Shown here piece after piece: positions 25,662 to 35,399 of a stretch of DNA of 64,000 bases. The stretch lies in the NCBI GenBank assembly GCA_016711435.1, contig JADJSY010000028.1, positions 27,913 to 91,912 on the forward strand, read 5' to 3'. How positions within the stretch are numbered: the first letter of the stretch is position 1; every line of letters begins with the position of its first letter. Both the position numbers and the translations under genes were made by a program. Origin of the DNA: Lewinellaceae bacterium. Lineage in GTDB: Bacteria; Bacteroidota; Bacteroidia; Chitinophagales; Saprospiraceae. The notes under the pieces were generated by a model. It did not search any database. It saw nothing but the letters and a program-made list of their open reading frames with translations, and had not been told where the DNA came from.

Positions 25662-26780
25662 ATGTACCGACTGCTCCTGTTTTCCACTTTTTTCTGCATC
25701 TTCCTGGCCTGCGCTAAACCCGCAAGGCAACCCGTCATTTCTTTTTACTACTGGAAAACGAGCGTGGAACCCGGTGTGTTGCTGGGCGAACCGCTCCTTC
25801 GTTTCAGTCCCGCAGAAGCGCCGATTTTTCTCCATTTTCTGGATGTGGATTATAGTGCGGGATACGACGGTCCTGTGCCGATAGGAGAATTGCGCATGGA
25901 AACCGTAGCGGTCGAACGCCCGGTCGTGCCTGTGGTGTTTATTACCAACAGGCTGTTTATGCAAAGCAGGCCCGAACAGGTGGATTCCCTCGCGGCCAAA
26001 GTGGCCCGTAAAATCCGGCAGCGCCTGGATGACCTGGCTGAAAAAGCCCGCTGGAAAGCCCTCGAGCAGGCCGACGATGTTACCCGCGCGCAAATCGAAT
26101 CCCATCGCGACAGTTTTGCGGAGGACTGGATACAACGTTTCGTTCCCGAAATCCAGATCGACTGCGACTGGACGCCGGGAACCCGCGCCGCTTATTTCCA
26201 TTTTCTGGAGGCCTTTAAAAAACAGGAGATCGCACAAGGTCGAACGCTCAGTTGCACGGTGCGGCTGCACCAGTTCCGCGAACGCAAAGAAAACGGCATT
26301 CCGCCGGTGCAACGTGGCACTTTGATGTGCTACAACATGGCTAATCCGCAGGACACTGCAGTTCAAAACGCTATTTTCGACCTGTCTTTGCTGAAAGGTT
26401 ATATAGAAGACCAGCCCGGTTATCCTTTGCCGCTGGATATAGCGCTGCCCGTATTCAGTTGGGGTGCCTGGTTTCGCAGCGGGGAATTTCGCGGCCTGCT
26501 CTCGGGCTGGGATGCCGAATTGCTCGACGATACCACCAATTTCTACTCACTGGGAAATAACCTGTATCGATTGCGCCGCGACACGGTCTGGGCCGGAGAT
26601 TACCTGCGGGAAGGCGACCTGGTGCGGCTCGATGCCCCGGCCGAAGATGATCTGCTCGCTTCCAAATCGCTCTTGCAACCCTTGTTCGGCGCCGATAGCC
26701 GACTCCTTTTCTTCGACTGGGACACCACTAAAATAGCCCAATATGAAAGACTTATTCCTCAGATGCGCGCTGATTATTAG
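25662..26780 (+). CDS. Lipoprotein, possible TIM-barrel (DUF3142-like) protein
   Basis: 372 residues. Lipoprotein signal CIFLACAKPARQ. Then VISFYYWKTSVEPG, VVPVVFITNRLFM, and a strand ending FVPEIQIDCDWTPGTRAAYF, followed by LSCTVRLHQFRERKENGIPP and GTLMCYNMANPQD. The order of an acidic strand (QIDCDW) then a later MxYN-type strand resembles glycosidase-like TIM barrels such as DUF3142, but I cannot confirm it. Its 3' end overlaps the next gene by 38 bases, so both are surely one operon. Likely periplasmic or surface role. Confidence 0.65.
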   Translation: MYRLLLFSTFFCIFLACAKPARQPVISFYYWKTSVEPGVLLGEPLLRFSPAEAPIFLHFLDVDYSAGYDGPVPIGELRMETVAVERPVVPVVFITNRLFMQSRPEQVDSLAAKVARKIRQRLDDLAEKARWKALEQADDVTRAQIESHRDSFAEDWIQRFVPEIQIDCDWTPGTRAAYFHFLEAFKKQEIAQGRTLSCTVRLHQFRERKENGIPPVQRGTLMCYNMANPQDTAVQNAIFDLSLLKGYIEDQPGYPLPLDIALPVFSWGAWFRSGEFRGLLSGWDAELLDDTTNFYSLGNNLYRLRRDTVWAGDYLREGDLVRLDAPAEDDLLASKSLLQPLFGADSRLLFFDWDTTKIAQYERLIPQMRADY

Positions 26781-28443
26781 CGTTTTAGTGGCTATCACCC
26801 CCTGCAACCGAATCCATTCCTGTTTTTCTGAGCCGGGATGGGGTGATACGCGTATGGTGTTTTTCAACCCCGAACTCGGTGAGGACAGCACCGGATTGAA
26901 GCCATTTTTCTATTCCTATTATTACTTGTTCCCCAACGATTACGACGGCTATACTTCTTTGGGCCAGGACAATACCATCAATGATTACCGCCGCAATTGC
27001 CGGGAATGGCAGGCGTATCTGGGCGGAAAAATAGATCTGGAAGATATTTACAAAGTCATTTACGGCAGCTCCGCCGACTCGTTCGCTACGGCTTTAAAAA
27101 CGCAGACGCTGGGCGACTTTCTGCCGGGTAATACTTTTTTGAAAGCCCTGCAAAAACCGGCGAACGCCGCCGCGTTAAAGTATCTTGATTTTGCCAAACG
27201 CTTCGAATTTCAACAATTTGAATCGGCGAGCGACCCCTGGGAAGAGCCGCGTTATTACCAGAACGGGTTCCGGCAGGACAGTGTTATGCTCGATCGGCTG
27301 GCTCAAAAATCGGTACAGGAACTGGAAAAGGCGTCCGATCCGTTTTTGCGGCAACGCTGGGCTTACCAGCGCATCAATATCCTGTATTACAAAGGTGGGA
27401 AAGGTGTGCCGGATTCTTTGTCGCAAACGTTTGCCAAATATTTCGATCTGAAACGCGACAAAACGGTGCTCCTTCCCTGGGCTTTACTAAAAGTAGCAGA
27501 ACTGAATCCGAACTTGGAGATGGCCAATTACCAACTGGCGCTCGTGTTCGAACGCTGCCAGAGCAAACGCCTGCGCGCCATCCAACTTTTTGCGTCCAAA
27601 TCGACGGAAAAAACATTGCCGTACGCCCGCAATGGGCAGGAAAAATCTACGATCCTGACCCTTCGCGCCATCCAGAATCCGGGTAGAGGCTTGTCGGAAT
27701 TAAAACGGATCGCCCGGCTCGATCCGAAAAGCGCCTACCTTCCTTTGCTGCTCACACGCGAGATCAACAAGGTGGAAGACTGGTTGCTGACACGCAAAAT
27801 GACCGGCCAGGAAGCCTGGCATTCATTCGAGCCGGACTACGATTGGGATGAAAATTACGACCGGAAAATGGATCGCTGGCGCCGCATCAACGCCGAAAAA
27901 GACCGGCAATATTTGCATGAACTGCGCTCGGTGGTAGCTCAAATGGCAGCAAAACTACAGCGCAAACCGAAACTGGCGCCTTTTCTCCAACTGGCGTTGG
28001 CGCATCTGTACTACATGGAGCAGCGCTACCCGGATGCCTGGCGTACGTTGCAGGCCATGCGAACGGGCAATAACGCCCACTGGCAATTACAGAAGAATAT
28101 TCAGGAACTCCTGCTGTTGCCGCAACAGGCCGATGTGCGCCGACCTGCCGTTCAGGCATCTCTTTACAAACGACTGCATCACATTCGGGAAAATGCGATG
28201 TTGCTCAGCGAACCTGCCAGGCAATTGAGCCGCATTTATCTCGCGCTCAGCCACGCTTTTTTGGCTAAAAATGACATCGTAACGGCGGGACTTTTTTTCG
28301 GCCGCGCTTCCCGACATACCGCAACCCGTGTGGAAGAATGGTGGACCAGCGCAGATGCCATCGGGTTTTACGATAACCTGGCTTCCATGAAAGACCTGGA
28401 AGCGCTGGAACGCTTGTTGCAGAAAAAGAAAAACGCCCTTTGA
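26743..28443 (+). CDS. Large secreted helical-repeat protein, N-terminal part (frameshifted)
   Basis: 566 residues in this frame. Starts MKDLFLRCALIISVLVAITP (signal peptide), then long alpha-helical repeats that look TPR-like (LALAHLYYMEQRYPDAWRTL; LSRIYLALSHAFLAKNDIVT). The frame ends at TGA 28441 after an A-rich run (AGAAAAAGAAAAACG, 28421-28435); the next frame continues at once with PFEKWITEPYQKTELDGYYS, so one base is probably lost or gained there. With 28444-29251 the protein is about 835 residues. It overlaps the lipoprotein gene upstream, so the pair probably works together in the envelope. Function unknown. Confidence 0.7.
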   Translation: MKDLFLRCALIISVLVAITPCNRIHSCFSEPGWGDTRMVFFNPELGEDSTGLKPFFYSYYYLFPNDYDGYTSLGQDNTINDYRRNCREWQAYLGGKIDLEDIYKVIYGSSADSFATALKTQTLGDFLPGNTFLKALQKPANAAALKYLDFAKRFEFQQFESASDPWEEPRYYQNGFRQDSVMLDRLAQKSVQELEKASDPFLRQRWAYQRINILYYKGGKGVPDSLSQTFAKYFDLKRDKTVLLPWALLKVAELNPNLEMANYQLALVFERCQSKRLRAIQLFASKSTEKTLPYARNGQEKSTILTLRAIQNPGRGLSELKRIARLDPKSAYLPLLLTREINKVEDWLLTRKMTGQEAWHSFEPDYDWDENYDRKMDRWRRINAEKDRQYLHELRSVVAQMAAKLQRKPKLAPFLQLALAHLYYMEQRYPDAWRTLQAMRTGNNAHWQLQKNIQELLLLPQQADVRRPAVQASLYKRLHHIRENAMLLSEPARQLSRIYLALSHAFLAKNDIVTAGLFFGRASRHTATRVEEWWTSADAIGFYDNLASMKDLEALERLLQKKKNAL

Positions 28444-29251
28444 AAAATGGATAACGGAGCCGTATCAAAAAACGGAACTCGACGGGTATTACAGCGAATG
28501 GTCGTACTACGATACGGAAGCCGATAAACCTGTTCCCGTTGTGACAGCCGACGCACTGCACGAACTGATGGGCACTTTCGCCATGCGCGACGGCAATCTC
28601 AGACGCGCGGCCACAGCATTCGGGAAAATAGATACCGCTTACTGGAACCGATATTACGGCGTGTGGTCGGTGGATATTTGCGGTTCCACTCAATTCATTG
28701 CCGCCGACTCCCTGCCGCCCCTGCCCGATAACAACAAATACCGGATTGCCAAAAAAATGCTGGATTTACAACAGGAAGCCATCCGAAACCCCGCCAAACG
28801 CGCGGAAAATTACTACTTGCTGGGCAATGCCTGGTTTCACTGCTCCTACTGGGGCTGCGCCGACGGCATATTGACACTTCATTCCAGCAGCTCCGAAACG
28901 GATGGCCCCGATCCGTATCGCCGTGGGCCGACGTATTTAACTTCCCGGCCTAATCTTGCACGTTACGGACATATGTATTACCGCTGTACCTGTGCGGCGG
29001 CCTATTTCCGAAAATCACTGGCTGCACGACCCAACCGGGAACTGGCAGCCCGCGCTTTTTATATGCTGGCCGAATGCGACCGCCGCGATCGCTGGATGCG
29101 TATACGCCGGGGTCAAAATACTTCGCAGGAAGAAGGCGGCGTGACATCTCCCATGTTCAAAACCTGGGCGAAACGATACGGGAAAACGGCGGCTTACGCG
29201 GAATGCCTGGACGCGTGTCCGGATTTGAAGGTCTATCTGGGAGTGAAGTAA
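28444..29251 (+). CDS. Large secreted helical-repeat protein, C-terminal part
   Basis: Continuation in another frame of 26743-28443. Helical repeats go on (ALHELMGTFAMRDGNLRRAA; YYLLGNAWFHCSYWG; ARAFYMLAECDRRDR), including several cysteines, and it ends DACPDLKVYLGVK. The 3' end overlaps the end of the convergent alkaline phosphatase gene by 19 bases. A shorter start inside this piece is not needed if the frameshift is an error. Confidence 0.65.
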
Positions 29252-30432
29252 TGAGGCCTAAACCCCCGCCGCCGGCAGTCAATTCTATTTCTCCGAGCAG
29301 CGTTACACCCGAACAAGTCCCTCATTTTCACATAAATTTCCGTGTTGTCATACAAGCCGCCGAACAGTTCGGCGCCTGGTCCGAATGCAAATACCGGAAC
29401 CATTGATGCTGTGTGATTACCTGTGTTGAAATCGAGGTCGACGTTGTCGGGCGTATTGCTTTGTTCGAGTGTCATGCCGCCTGTTTCGTGATCGGCAGTG
29501 ACGATGACCAGTGTCTCGCCGTCTCTTTGGGCGAAACGGAGTATTTCTCCGATAGCATTGTCGAAATCGAGCATTTCGCGCACTGCTTCCGGACCTTTTT
29601 TCGCATGACAGGCCCAGTCAATCTGGGAACCTTCCAGCATCAGGAAAAAACCTTTTTCACTTCGTTTTTTTAAAAAAGTAGTCGCTAAGCGCGCGGCCAG
29701 GGGCAGGTAAGTGCGGCCCTCAGTAGCAGACGCCGGCTCTTTTTCGGCAGCAAACCACATAAAAGGGTTGGCAGGATCGGGGCGAACTTCGGACAAGGAT
29801 TGTTTGGTAAAATCAGAGATTACCACCCCTTTTTGCGCCAGTTCCTTGTAAATATCCCGCTGGTCGGTTTTGCGCTGGTTGAAATATTGCATCCCGCCGC
29901 CGATCGACAAATCCACTTCCGTATCTGCAAAAAAAGTAGCGATGTTCTCCGACTCGCCCCGGTCTGCCACGTGTGCAATGAAGGATGCCGGTGTGGCGTG
30001 TGTAAGGCTCGATGAAGCCACCAGACCCACTGCTTTTCCCTCTTTTTTAGCCTGTTCAAGAATTGTCAGGCAGGGTTTTTTCTTGGTGGTTACACCGATA
30101 TAGCCGTTGTTGGTTTTGCAGCCGCAGGAAAAAGCGGTAGCGCCTGCCGCCGAATCGGTGATCAGTTGCCTGGCAGAATGTGTCAGGATCAGGCCGGTTA
30201 TGGGAAATTTTTCCAGCTGGAGCGAATTTCCGTTCGCATACAGGCCGGCGGTGATTTGCGCCAGCCCCATACCATCACCGATGAGCAAAATGATGTTTTT
30301 GGGTTTAGCGCCGGTGTAGGTGTTGCTAACCGGGATATTTTCAACCAGTGTTTCCTTACCGGTTGTCAGGTACGATGCGCCCATAAAAAGCGTACTGATC
30401 AAGGCTGTAACGCTCAAAAAAAATGTTTTCAT
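29233..30432 (-). CDS. Alkaline phosphatase
   Basis: About 399 residues from ATG 30432, which gives a signal peptide (FFLSVTALISTLFMGASYLT) and leaves 10 bases after the aminopeptidase stop; the longer frame to 30474 would overlap it. Hydrolyses phosphate monoesters in the periplasm. Seen: metal motif IILLIGDGMG (Asp53), nucleophile TDSAAGATA (Ser94), SLTHATPASFIAH, MLEGSQIDWACHAKKG, and VIVTADHETGG, all metal ligands of the alkaline phosphatase superfamily. The last 20 residues (RNRIDCRRRGFRPH) are unlike the family and could come from a late frame change. Confidence 0.92.
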   Translation of the reverse strand: MKTFFLSVTALISTLFMGASYLTTGKETLVENIPVSNTYTGAKPKNIILLIGDGMGLAQITAGLYANGNSLQLEKFPITGLILTHSARQLITDSAAGATAFSCGCKTNNGYIGVTTKKKPCLTILEQAKKEGKAVGLVASSSLTHATPASFIAHVADRGESENIATFFADTEVDLSIGGGMQYFNQRKTDQRDIYKELAQKGVVISDFTKQSLSEVRPDPANPFMWFAAEKEPASATEGRTYLPLAARLATTFLKKRSEKGFFLMLEGSQIDWACHAKKGPEAVREMLDFDNAIGEILRFAQRDGETLVIVTADHETGGMTLEQSNTPDNVDLDFNTGNHTASMVPVFAFGPGAELFGGLYDNTEIYVKMRDLFGCNAARRNRIDCRRRGFRPHYFTPR

Positions 30433-30442
30433 ACGGGAAGAT

Positions 30443-31957
30443 CTAATCGTTGGATGAAGGATGGCGGGAAGCAACCCATTGCTCTACAAATTCGGTGAGG
30501 AGCCTGATGCCGTAAGCTGTGGCGCTTTTGGTTTGTGCAAACTCGCTGTCACCAAAAGCGGTTCCGGCTATATCCAGGTGCGCCCAGGCCGGATGTTCGG
30601 CTGTAAAATGTTCCAAAAATTTGGCTGCTGAAATACTTTCTGCCATCGGTTTGCCTGTGTAATTGCGCAGGTCGGCCACATCACTTTTCAAATCGCTGCC
30701 ATACTCTTCCCACATGGGCATGCGCCAAAGCCGTTCGCCGCAGGCATCGCCGCTGCTCGCCAGTGCGGTGGCGAGGGTGTCATTGGAAGTGAATAGTCCT
30801 GCCGCCTGGGTACCGATGGCCCGGATAATACTGCCGGTCAGGGTAGCCAGATCGAGGAGTACGTCGGGCGTTTCGCTTTTCAGCAGGTAGGCCATCGCAT
30901 CGGCCAACACAAGCCGTCCTTCCGCATCGGTATCTGTTACTTCGACGGTTTTACCGGCGTAGGTGTTGATCACATCGCCCGGCTTGACGGCCAGACCGTC
31001 CACCATATTTTCGGCGGCGGGAATAGCGCCGATGAGCCGGACGGGTAATTTCAATCGGGCGGCCACCATAAACGTGCCGATAACAGCCGCCGCCCCACCC
31101 AGGTCGCTTTTCATATAATGCATATTGGCCGAGGGTTTCAGGCTGATACCACCGGTATCGAATGTGATGCCTTTACCCACCAGACCGATAGTAGGCGTTT
31201 TGGATTTACGGGTTTTGGCGCCGTATTCCAGCAATAACAGCACCGGCGGATTCGGGCTGCCTTTACCAACGGCATACAAGGCGCCCAGTCCTTCCTTTTC
31301 GATGTTTTCCACGTGAACAGCCCGAACCCTAAATCCCGACTTTTCGGCCTGCTCTGCCACAAAGTCGGCCAACATAAGCGGCGTTTTGTAATTGCCGGGC
31401 GCATTCATCAAGTCGAGTATTTGTTTGCTTGCGTCGGCAAAAATCTGGGCGCGTTGCGCGGCTGTTTTCGCAGGCGCAATTGCTTCGGCCGGTACCAGTA
31501 TATCCAATTCTGATTTGGCAGAGCCGAACAATGGCGCAGGTTTGGGAGCCGGACTCGTTCGGAATCGCCCAATATCATATAGTCCCAGCGAGAGTCCGCT
31601 CAGCGCCGCATCTGTCATCCGGGGTATATCCTGCAATTGGAAATGCCGCAGGTCGACACCAAGCCGTAGCGGCAATTTGGATTTATAACGGTGGCTAAAA
31701 CTGCGCAGAGCGGTCTGTATATCGGAAAATGCGCACTTTTTACCCAATCCAATCAAGTAAAAACGGCGGCCTGCATGACCGGCTTCGTATAAAACCAGGG
31801 TTTCTTTTGCTTCGGCGCGAAAGTCGTTCTGTAGAGTGTTGGCATCAACCCCTGCACGATGCGCGATATCGGATAAAAGATCAGATAATCGATTATCCTG
31901 AACCAATGGAACTACCAGCGCATCCGGCGCTTTTTTATCAATAATTTTTACGGTCAT
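30443..31957 (-). CDS. pepA: Leucyl aminopeptidase (M17)
   Basis: 504 residues, full length. Removes N-terminal residues from peptides with two metal ions. Seen: the catalytic core VGKGITFDTGGISLKPSANM, MKSDLGGAAAVIG, and the signature DTDAEGRLVLADAM, plus GDACGERLWRMPMWEEYG and AHLDIAGTAF. Same strand as the alkaline phosphatase, which follows after 10 bases; probably co-transcribed. A near-consensus -7 box (TTCCTTTG, minus strand, about 31998) lies upstream. Confidence 0.95.
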   Translation of the reverse strand: MTVKIIDKKAPDALVVPLVQDNRLSDLLSDIAHRAGVDANTLQNDFRAEAKETLVLYEAGHAGRRFYLIGLGKKCAFSDIQTALRSFSHRYKSKLPLRLGVDLRHFQLQDIPRMTDAALSGLSLGLYDIGRFRTSPAPKPAPLFGSAKSELDILVPAEAIAPAKTAAQRAQIFADASKQILDLMNAPGNYKTPLMLADFVAEQAEKSGFRVRAVHVENIEKEGLGALYAVGKGSPNPPVLLLLEYGAKTRKSKTPTIGLVGKGITFDTGGISLKPSANMHYMKSDLGGAAAVIGTFMVAARLKLPVRLIGAIPAAENMVDGLAVKPGDVINTYAGKTVEVTDTDAEGRLVLADAMAYLLKSETPDVLLDLATLTGSIIRAIGTQAAGLFTSNDTLATALASSGDACGERLWRMPMWEEYGSDLKSDVADLRNYTGKPMAESISAAKFLEHFTAEHPAWAHLDIAGTAFGDSEFAQTKSATAYGIRLLTEFVEQWVASRHPSSND

Positions 31958-32212
31958 ATTTCAATTCAATCAGGCGCTACAATTTGGCCCGCAAAGGAAC
32001 GGTATAATGCGGGGATGTTCAAATTTTTATCTAAATATTTGGTAGACAGGCATTTAGAGTATTATTTAAAGTGTACATCACTGCGATTCCGGAAAATGTC
32101 GATTTCTATTTTTTTCCCGTTTCTCGAGAGAATCCCTTTGAATGCCGCTAAATAATTTTAAAAGAAGTTCAAAACAGAGGGTTCCTTTTATTTTCCAATC
32201 GTTTTCGTACTT

Positions 32213-32220
32213 ACATTTGC
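32213..32220 (+). promoter_or_regulatory. -7 box TACATTTG
   Basis: Perfect TANNTTTG match, 48 bases before the start at 32269. The gap 31958-32268 has no gene or repeat otherwise; it is a divergent promoter region between pepA and the hydroxylase gene. Confidence 0.6.
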
Positions 32221-32268
32221 CCACAAACCAAGTGCCTAACCATTCCGTTCACAAAAATATTACAGTGT

Positions 32269-33117
32269 ATGCTGGAACTTCAATCTGTTGAACGCCAAAC
32301 CGGCCTTACTCCTGAATCTTTTGCACGAGAGTATCTCCACCCGATGAAACCGGTCGTTTTCACCGACCTGACTGACTCCTGGCCTGCCCGCACGAAATGG
32401 ACGATTGAACACTTTAAAGACAAATACGGCCACCTGCGCGTACCCGTCGTCTCTAATAATTATTCCAAACCAGGCAAAGGTTATATGGAACCCGACCGGA
32501 TCATCTCCTTCCGGGAATACCTGGAAATACTCGAATCAGGCCCCAATGACCTGCGTATTTTTTTGTGGAATATTTTCAATGTAGCCCCCGAATTGCGGCA
32601 GGATTTTTCCATGCCGACGATTATGGACGGTTTTGTGGATGAATTGCCTTTTATGTTTTTTGGCGGTGAGGGTTCTAAAGTTGCCCTGCACTACGATATC
32701 GATATGAGCCATGTTTTCCTGAACCAGGTGCATGGCCGAAAAAGGGTGCTGCTTTTTGCGCCCGACCAGAGCCGCAACCTGTACCGCCATCCCTTTACTG
32801 TAGCCAGTTATGTAGATTTGAACAACCCCGACTATGTCAAACATCCGGCCTTAGCCAAAGCCAAAGGGTACGAAGTGATTCTGCAACCCGGCGAAACCCT
32901 GTTTATGCCCTCCGGATTCTGGCACTATATCGAATATACCGATGGCGGCTATTCCATCAGTTTGCGCTCTTTCGGCTCCGTGCCGGCCCGCCTGCGCGGC
33001 ATCGCCAATATTGCGGCGCACTATGTGGTGGACAAAGGTATGAACCGGCTGATCGGCCCCAGTTGGCGTAAAATGAAAGAGCGGATGGCTGAAAGGAGGG
33101 CGGATGCGTTGTTGTGA
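32269..33117 (+). CDS. JmjC/cupin-like Fe(II)-2-oxoglutarate hydroxylase
   Basis: 282 residues, a cupin_8 (JmjC-like) domain. Seen: FAREYLHPMKPVVFTDLTDS at the start, metal triad HYD (His141, Asp143) in ALHYDIDMSHVF, distal histidine His219 in MPSGFWHYIEY, and KRVLLFAPDQSRNLY between. Bacterial members hydroxylate protein or small-molecule targets using 2-oxoglutarate and iron; the substrate is not visible. Own promoter at 32213; monocistronic. Confidence 0.85.
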   Translation: MLELQSVERQTGLTPESFAREYLHPMKPVVFTDLTDSWPARTKWTIEHFKDKYGHLRVPVVSNNYSKPGKGYMEPDRIISFREYLEILESGPNDLRIFLWNIFNVAPELRQDFSMPTIMDGFVDELPFMFFGGEGSKVALHYDIDMSHVFLNQVHGRKRVLLFAPDQSRNLYRHPFTVASYVDLNNPDYVKHPALAKAKGYEVILQPGETLFMPSGFWHYIEYTDGGYSISLRSFGSVPARLRGIANIAAHYVVDKGMNRLIGPSWRKMKERMAERRADALL

Positions 33118-33127
33118 TATTGGGATA

Positions 33128-33195
33128 TTAAGTAGTTATTCGTTATTTGTCTTGATAATCAATCATTTACAAATAATTTAGCCAAAACTAATTTT
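33128..33195 (-). repeat. Family A intergenic repeat
   Basis: TAGTTATTCGTTATTTG, TTGATAATCAATCATTTACA, AATAATTTAGCCAAAACTA; inverse orientation relative to the copies at 17405 and 52472. Directly downstream of the hydroxylase gene. Confidence 0.8.
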
Positions 33196-33270
33196 CCTTG
33201 ATTATTTATACAGCATTGGGGAATGCTGATCGGACAACTACGTAATGACATACATTTTAAATATGACTTC

Positions 33271-33762
33271 ATGAGAACAGTTGTAATACTGGGCATTTTT
33301 TTCATTTTTTCAACGCTTTCCTTTGCACAATCACCTTTTAAAAAAAATGCCATTTTTGGAGAACTGGGCGGAAATGGACTTCTGGCCTCTATAAACTATG
33401 AAAGACAACTGAGCAGCAAACCCGGATTTGGCGTACGCCTGGGAATGGGTTTTTACGGTGTAAAACCTACACATCTAACCGTCCCTGCGGGGGTAAACTA
33501 TCTTATCCCGCTCAAAAAAAACAATTCCTTTCTGGATTTGGGCTTTGGCCTTACGTTTTCTTCAGCCAATGTTAGACTGGTACTGGCTTCAGACGATGGC
33601 GCCCAGAATAAGGAGAAAAACATCCACGTGAATGTGATTCCTGGCATTGGCTTTCGCAGACATACTTCCAAAAATATGATGTGGCGCTTTGGACTAACAC
33701 CTATTATCAATGACAACGGGGTGATTCCATTTCTTGGATTTGCTCTTGGAAAACAATTTTGA
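33271..33762 (+). CDS. Small outer-membrane beta-barrel protein
   Basis: About 163 residues from ATG 33271, which starts a signal peptide (VVILGIFFIFSTLSFAQ); the frame from 33223 would add a non-signal leader. Mature part shows alternating strands (LLASINYERQLSSKPGFGVR, SFLDLGFGLTFSSANVRLVL, MWRFGLTPIINDNG) and ends in GFALGKQF with a terminal aromatic, as for an OmpA/porin-like eight-strand barrel. No family name assigned. Three bases separate it from the next gene. Confidence 0.7.
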   Translation: MRTVVILGIFFIFSTLSFAQSPFKKNAIFGELGGNGLLASINYERQLSSKPGFGVRLGMGFYGVKPTHLTVPAGVNYLIPLKKNNSFLDLGFGLTFSSANVRLVLASDDGAQNKEKNIHVNVIPGIGFRRHTSKNMMWRFGLTPIINDNGVIPFLGFALGKQF

Positions 33763-33765
33763 ATA

Positions 33766-34093
33766 ATGATTGCAAAAACACCTCCCCCACCCTACTACGC
33801 CGTCATTTTCACTTCCCTGCGCACCGATGTAGACGAAGGCTACGGCAGCACGGCCGACCGGATGGTAGAACTTGCCGCCGCACAACCGGGCTTTCTCGGC
33901 GTGGAATCAGCGCGCAGCGGACTGGGCATCACGGTGTCGTATTGGGAAAGCCTGGAATCCATCCGGCAATGGAAAATGCAAAGCCGAACACCTGATGGCG
34001 CAGCAACTGGGCCGCAAGCAATGGTATTCGGAATATCAGACCCGTATTTGCAAGGTGGAACGCGATTATAGATTTGAGGTTGATGAGGGTTGA
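33766..34093 (+). CDS. Antibiotic biosynthesis monooxygenase-like protein, one frameshift
   Basis: A small dimeric alpha-beta barrel (ABM) family protein: YYAVIFTSLRTDVDEGYGST, AAAQPGFLGVESARSGLGIT, VSYWESLESIRQWK. The frame breaks in TGGAAAATGC (33969-33978); the next frame gives CKAEHLMAQQLGRKQWYSEY and TRICKVERDYRF, exactly the family continuation. Joined length about 108 residues. The final codons FEVDEG and stop come from a palindrome arm. Family members include heme- and quinone-acting monooxygenases; substrate unknown. The 1-base error at an A run is probably technical. Confidence 0.75.
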
Positions 34094-34212
34094 TAAAGGT
34101 TGATGAGGGTTGATATTCAGCCGCTCGAAAAAAGAGGAATTTGTTCACTTTTCGAGCGGCTGAATATCAACCCTCATCAACCTTTATCAACCCTCATCAA
34201 CCTTCATCAACC
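34072..34212. repeat. Palindrome (GTTGATGAGG words)
   Basis: GTTGATGAGGGTTGATAAAG repeated, then TTCAGCCGCTCGAAAA; inverse arm to 34212. It supplies the last codons of the ABM gene and ends 28 bases before the next start codon. Confidence 0.85.
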
Positions 34213-34239
34213 TACATCAAAGAAAAAATTCTTTCCGGG

Positions 34240-35298
34240 ATGTCTCCTATTTTCCCGAACTTCGCACCCGCCGAAAAGAGCGTCCACATTTTGCTCCCGG
34301 CCCTCCATACCGTGCTTTCCATTTTCCGCAACAACCGGGTTTCTACTGCCGTCCTGCTCGCCATATACCTTGTGCTGACGCGCGCCGCAGCGCTCTTCGG
34401 CTGGATACAGCCATCGCCCTGGCCCACCGCAGAGGGAAGTATGTTGTATGCGTCCCTCTTCGGCTGGGCAACGGACGCGCCCTTCTATTCAGCCCTTGCG
34501 GCGGCTCTCCTGGTTTACCTGCAAGCGCTGATGGTCAATCGGCTGGCTGATGATTTCCGGTTGATGCACGACCGCAACTGGCTGCCCGGTATGTTTTATG
34601 TGCTGGCATCAGGCATTTTGCCCGAGTTCCTGTTTATTTCCGCGCCTTTGATAGCCGCTACATTCGTACCCGTGGCCCTGCGCCGGATTTTTAAATCCTA
34701 TAAAATTACACAGGCAACAGCCCTGGTGTTCGATGCAGCCCTGTGGATGTCTGTCGCAGGACTCTTTTATCCACCTGCGCTCATTCTTTTGGTTGCGGCA
34801 TTTATAGGAGTTATGGTCATGCGTTCGTTTAACCTCCGGGAACAACTGGTTTTTTTGACAGGCGCTCTGACGCCCTTGTTCCTGGCCTGGTTGTGGTATT
34901 TCTGGGATGACCGGGGCAATGAATTCCGTGCGCTTCAATTTGGAGAAATTTTCCAATTGTACCGTTTTAATGCCACTTTTGACACTAAAATGATTTTAAA
35001 GTCGGCGTTTTTGACCTTGCTGCTGATGGTTTTCCTGTCCGGTCTGAGTACATACTTTCAACGAAAACTGATCCAGACCCAAAAAGCGATTACCACTTTG
35101 TACTGGGTGCTCATCACTGGCGGCTTGCTGATGTTGTTGCGTTCCGAATGGCGCTGGGAACACTTTCTGCTGCCTGCAGCGGCGGCGGGTATTTTTCTGG
35201 CATTTTCATTTCAGGGTATTCGCAACCGCTTATTAGCGGAAATCCTGCACCTGGCACTACTGGCAATGCTGTTTTTTATTCAAATTTTTCCTTCATAA
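34240..35298 (+). CDS. Multi-pass inner-membrane protein (DUF6427-like)
   Basis: About 352 residues with eight to ten hydrophobic segments (TAVLLAIYLVLTRAAALFGW; AALLVYLQALMVNRLADDFR; GALTPLFLAWLWYFWDD; TLYWVLITGGLLMLLRSEWR; IRNRLLAEILHLALLAMLFF). A frame from 34141 (TTG) would add repeat-encoded residues, so ATG 34240 is chosen. It resembles the Bacteroidota-specific DUF6427 membrane family, and it sits upstream of purQ. Function unknown. Confidence 0.65.
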   Translation: MSPIFPNFAPAEKSVHILLPALHTVLSIFRNNRVSTAVLLAIYLVLTRAAALFGWIQPSPWPTAEGSMLYASLFGWATDAPFYSALAAALLVYLQALMVNRLADDFRLMHDRNWLPGMFYVLASGILPEFLFISAPLIAATFVPVALRRIFKSYKITQATALVFDAALWMSVAGLFYPPALILLVAAFIGVMVMRSFNLREQLVFLTGALTPLFLAWLWYFWDDRGNEFRALQFGEIFQLYRFNATFDTKMILKSAFLTLLLMVFLSGLSTYFQRKLIQTQKAITTLYWVLITGGLLMLLRSEWRWEHFLLPAAAAGIFLAFSFQGIRNRLLAEILHLALLAMLFFIQIFPS

Positions 35299-35304
35299 GG
35301 AAAA

Positions 35305-35385
35305 AGGCAAAATTGCAAAGGGCAACAGGCAATGTTAGTCAATGAGTTACAGAAGAATTTGTAAAATAATTTTGCACACCTATTT
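35305..35385 (-). repeat. Family B intergenic repeat, inverted
   Basis: GCAAAATTGCAAAGGGCAAC, ATGTTAGTCAATGAGTTACA and TAATTTTGCACACC: the reverse complement of the 17322 and 50598 copies. It lies directly upstream of purQ. Confidence 0.8.
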
Positions 35386-35399
35386 AAATAATTGATCCA

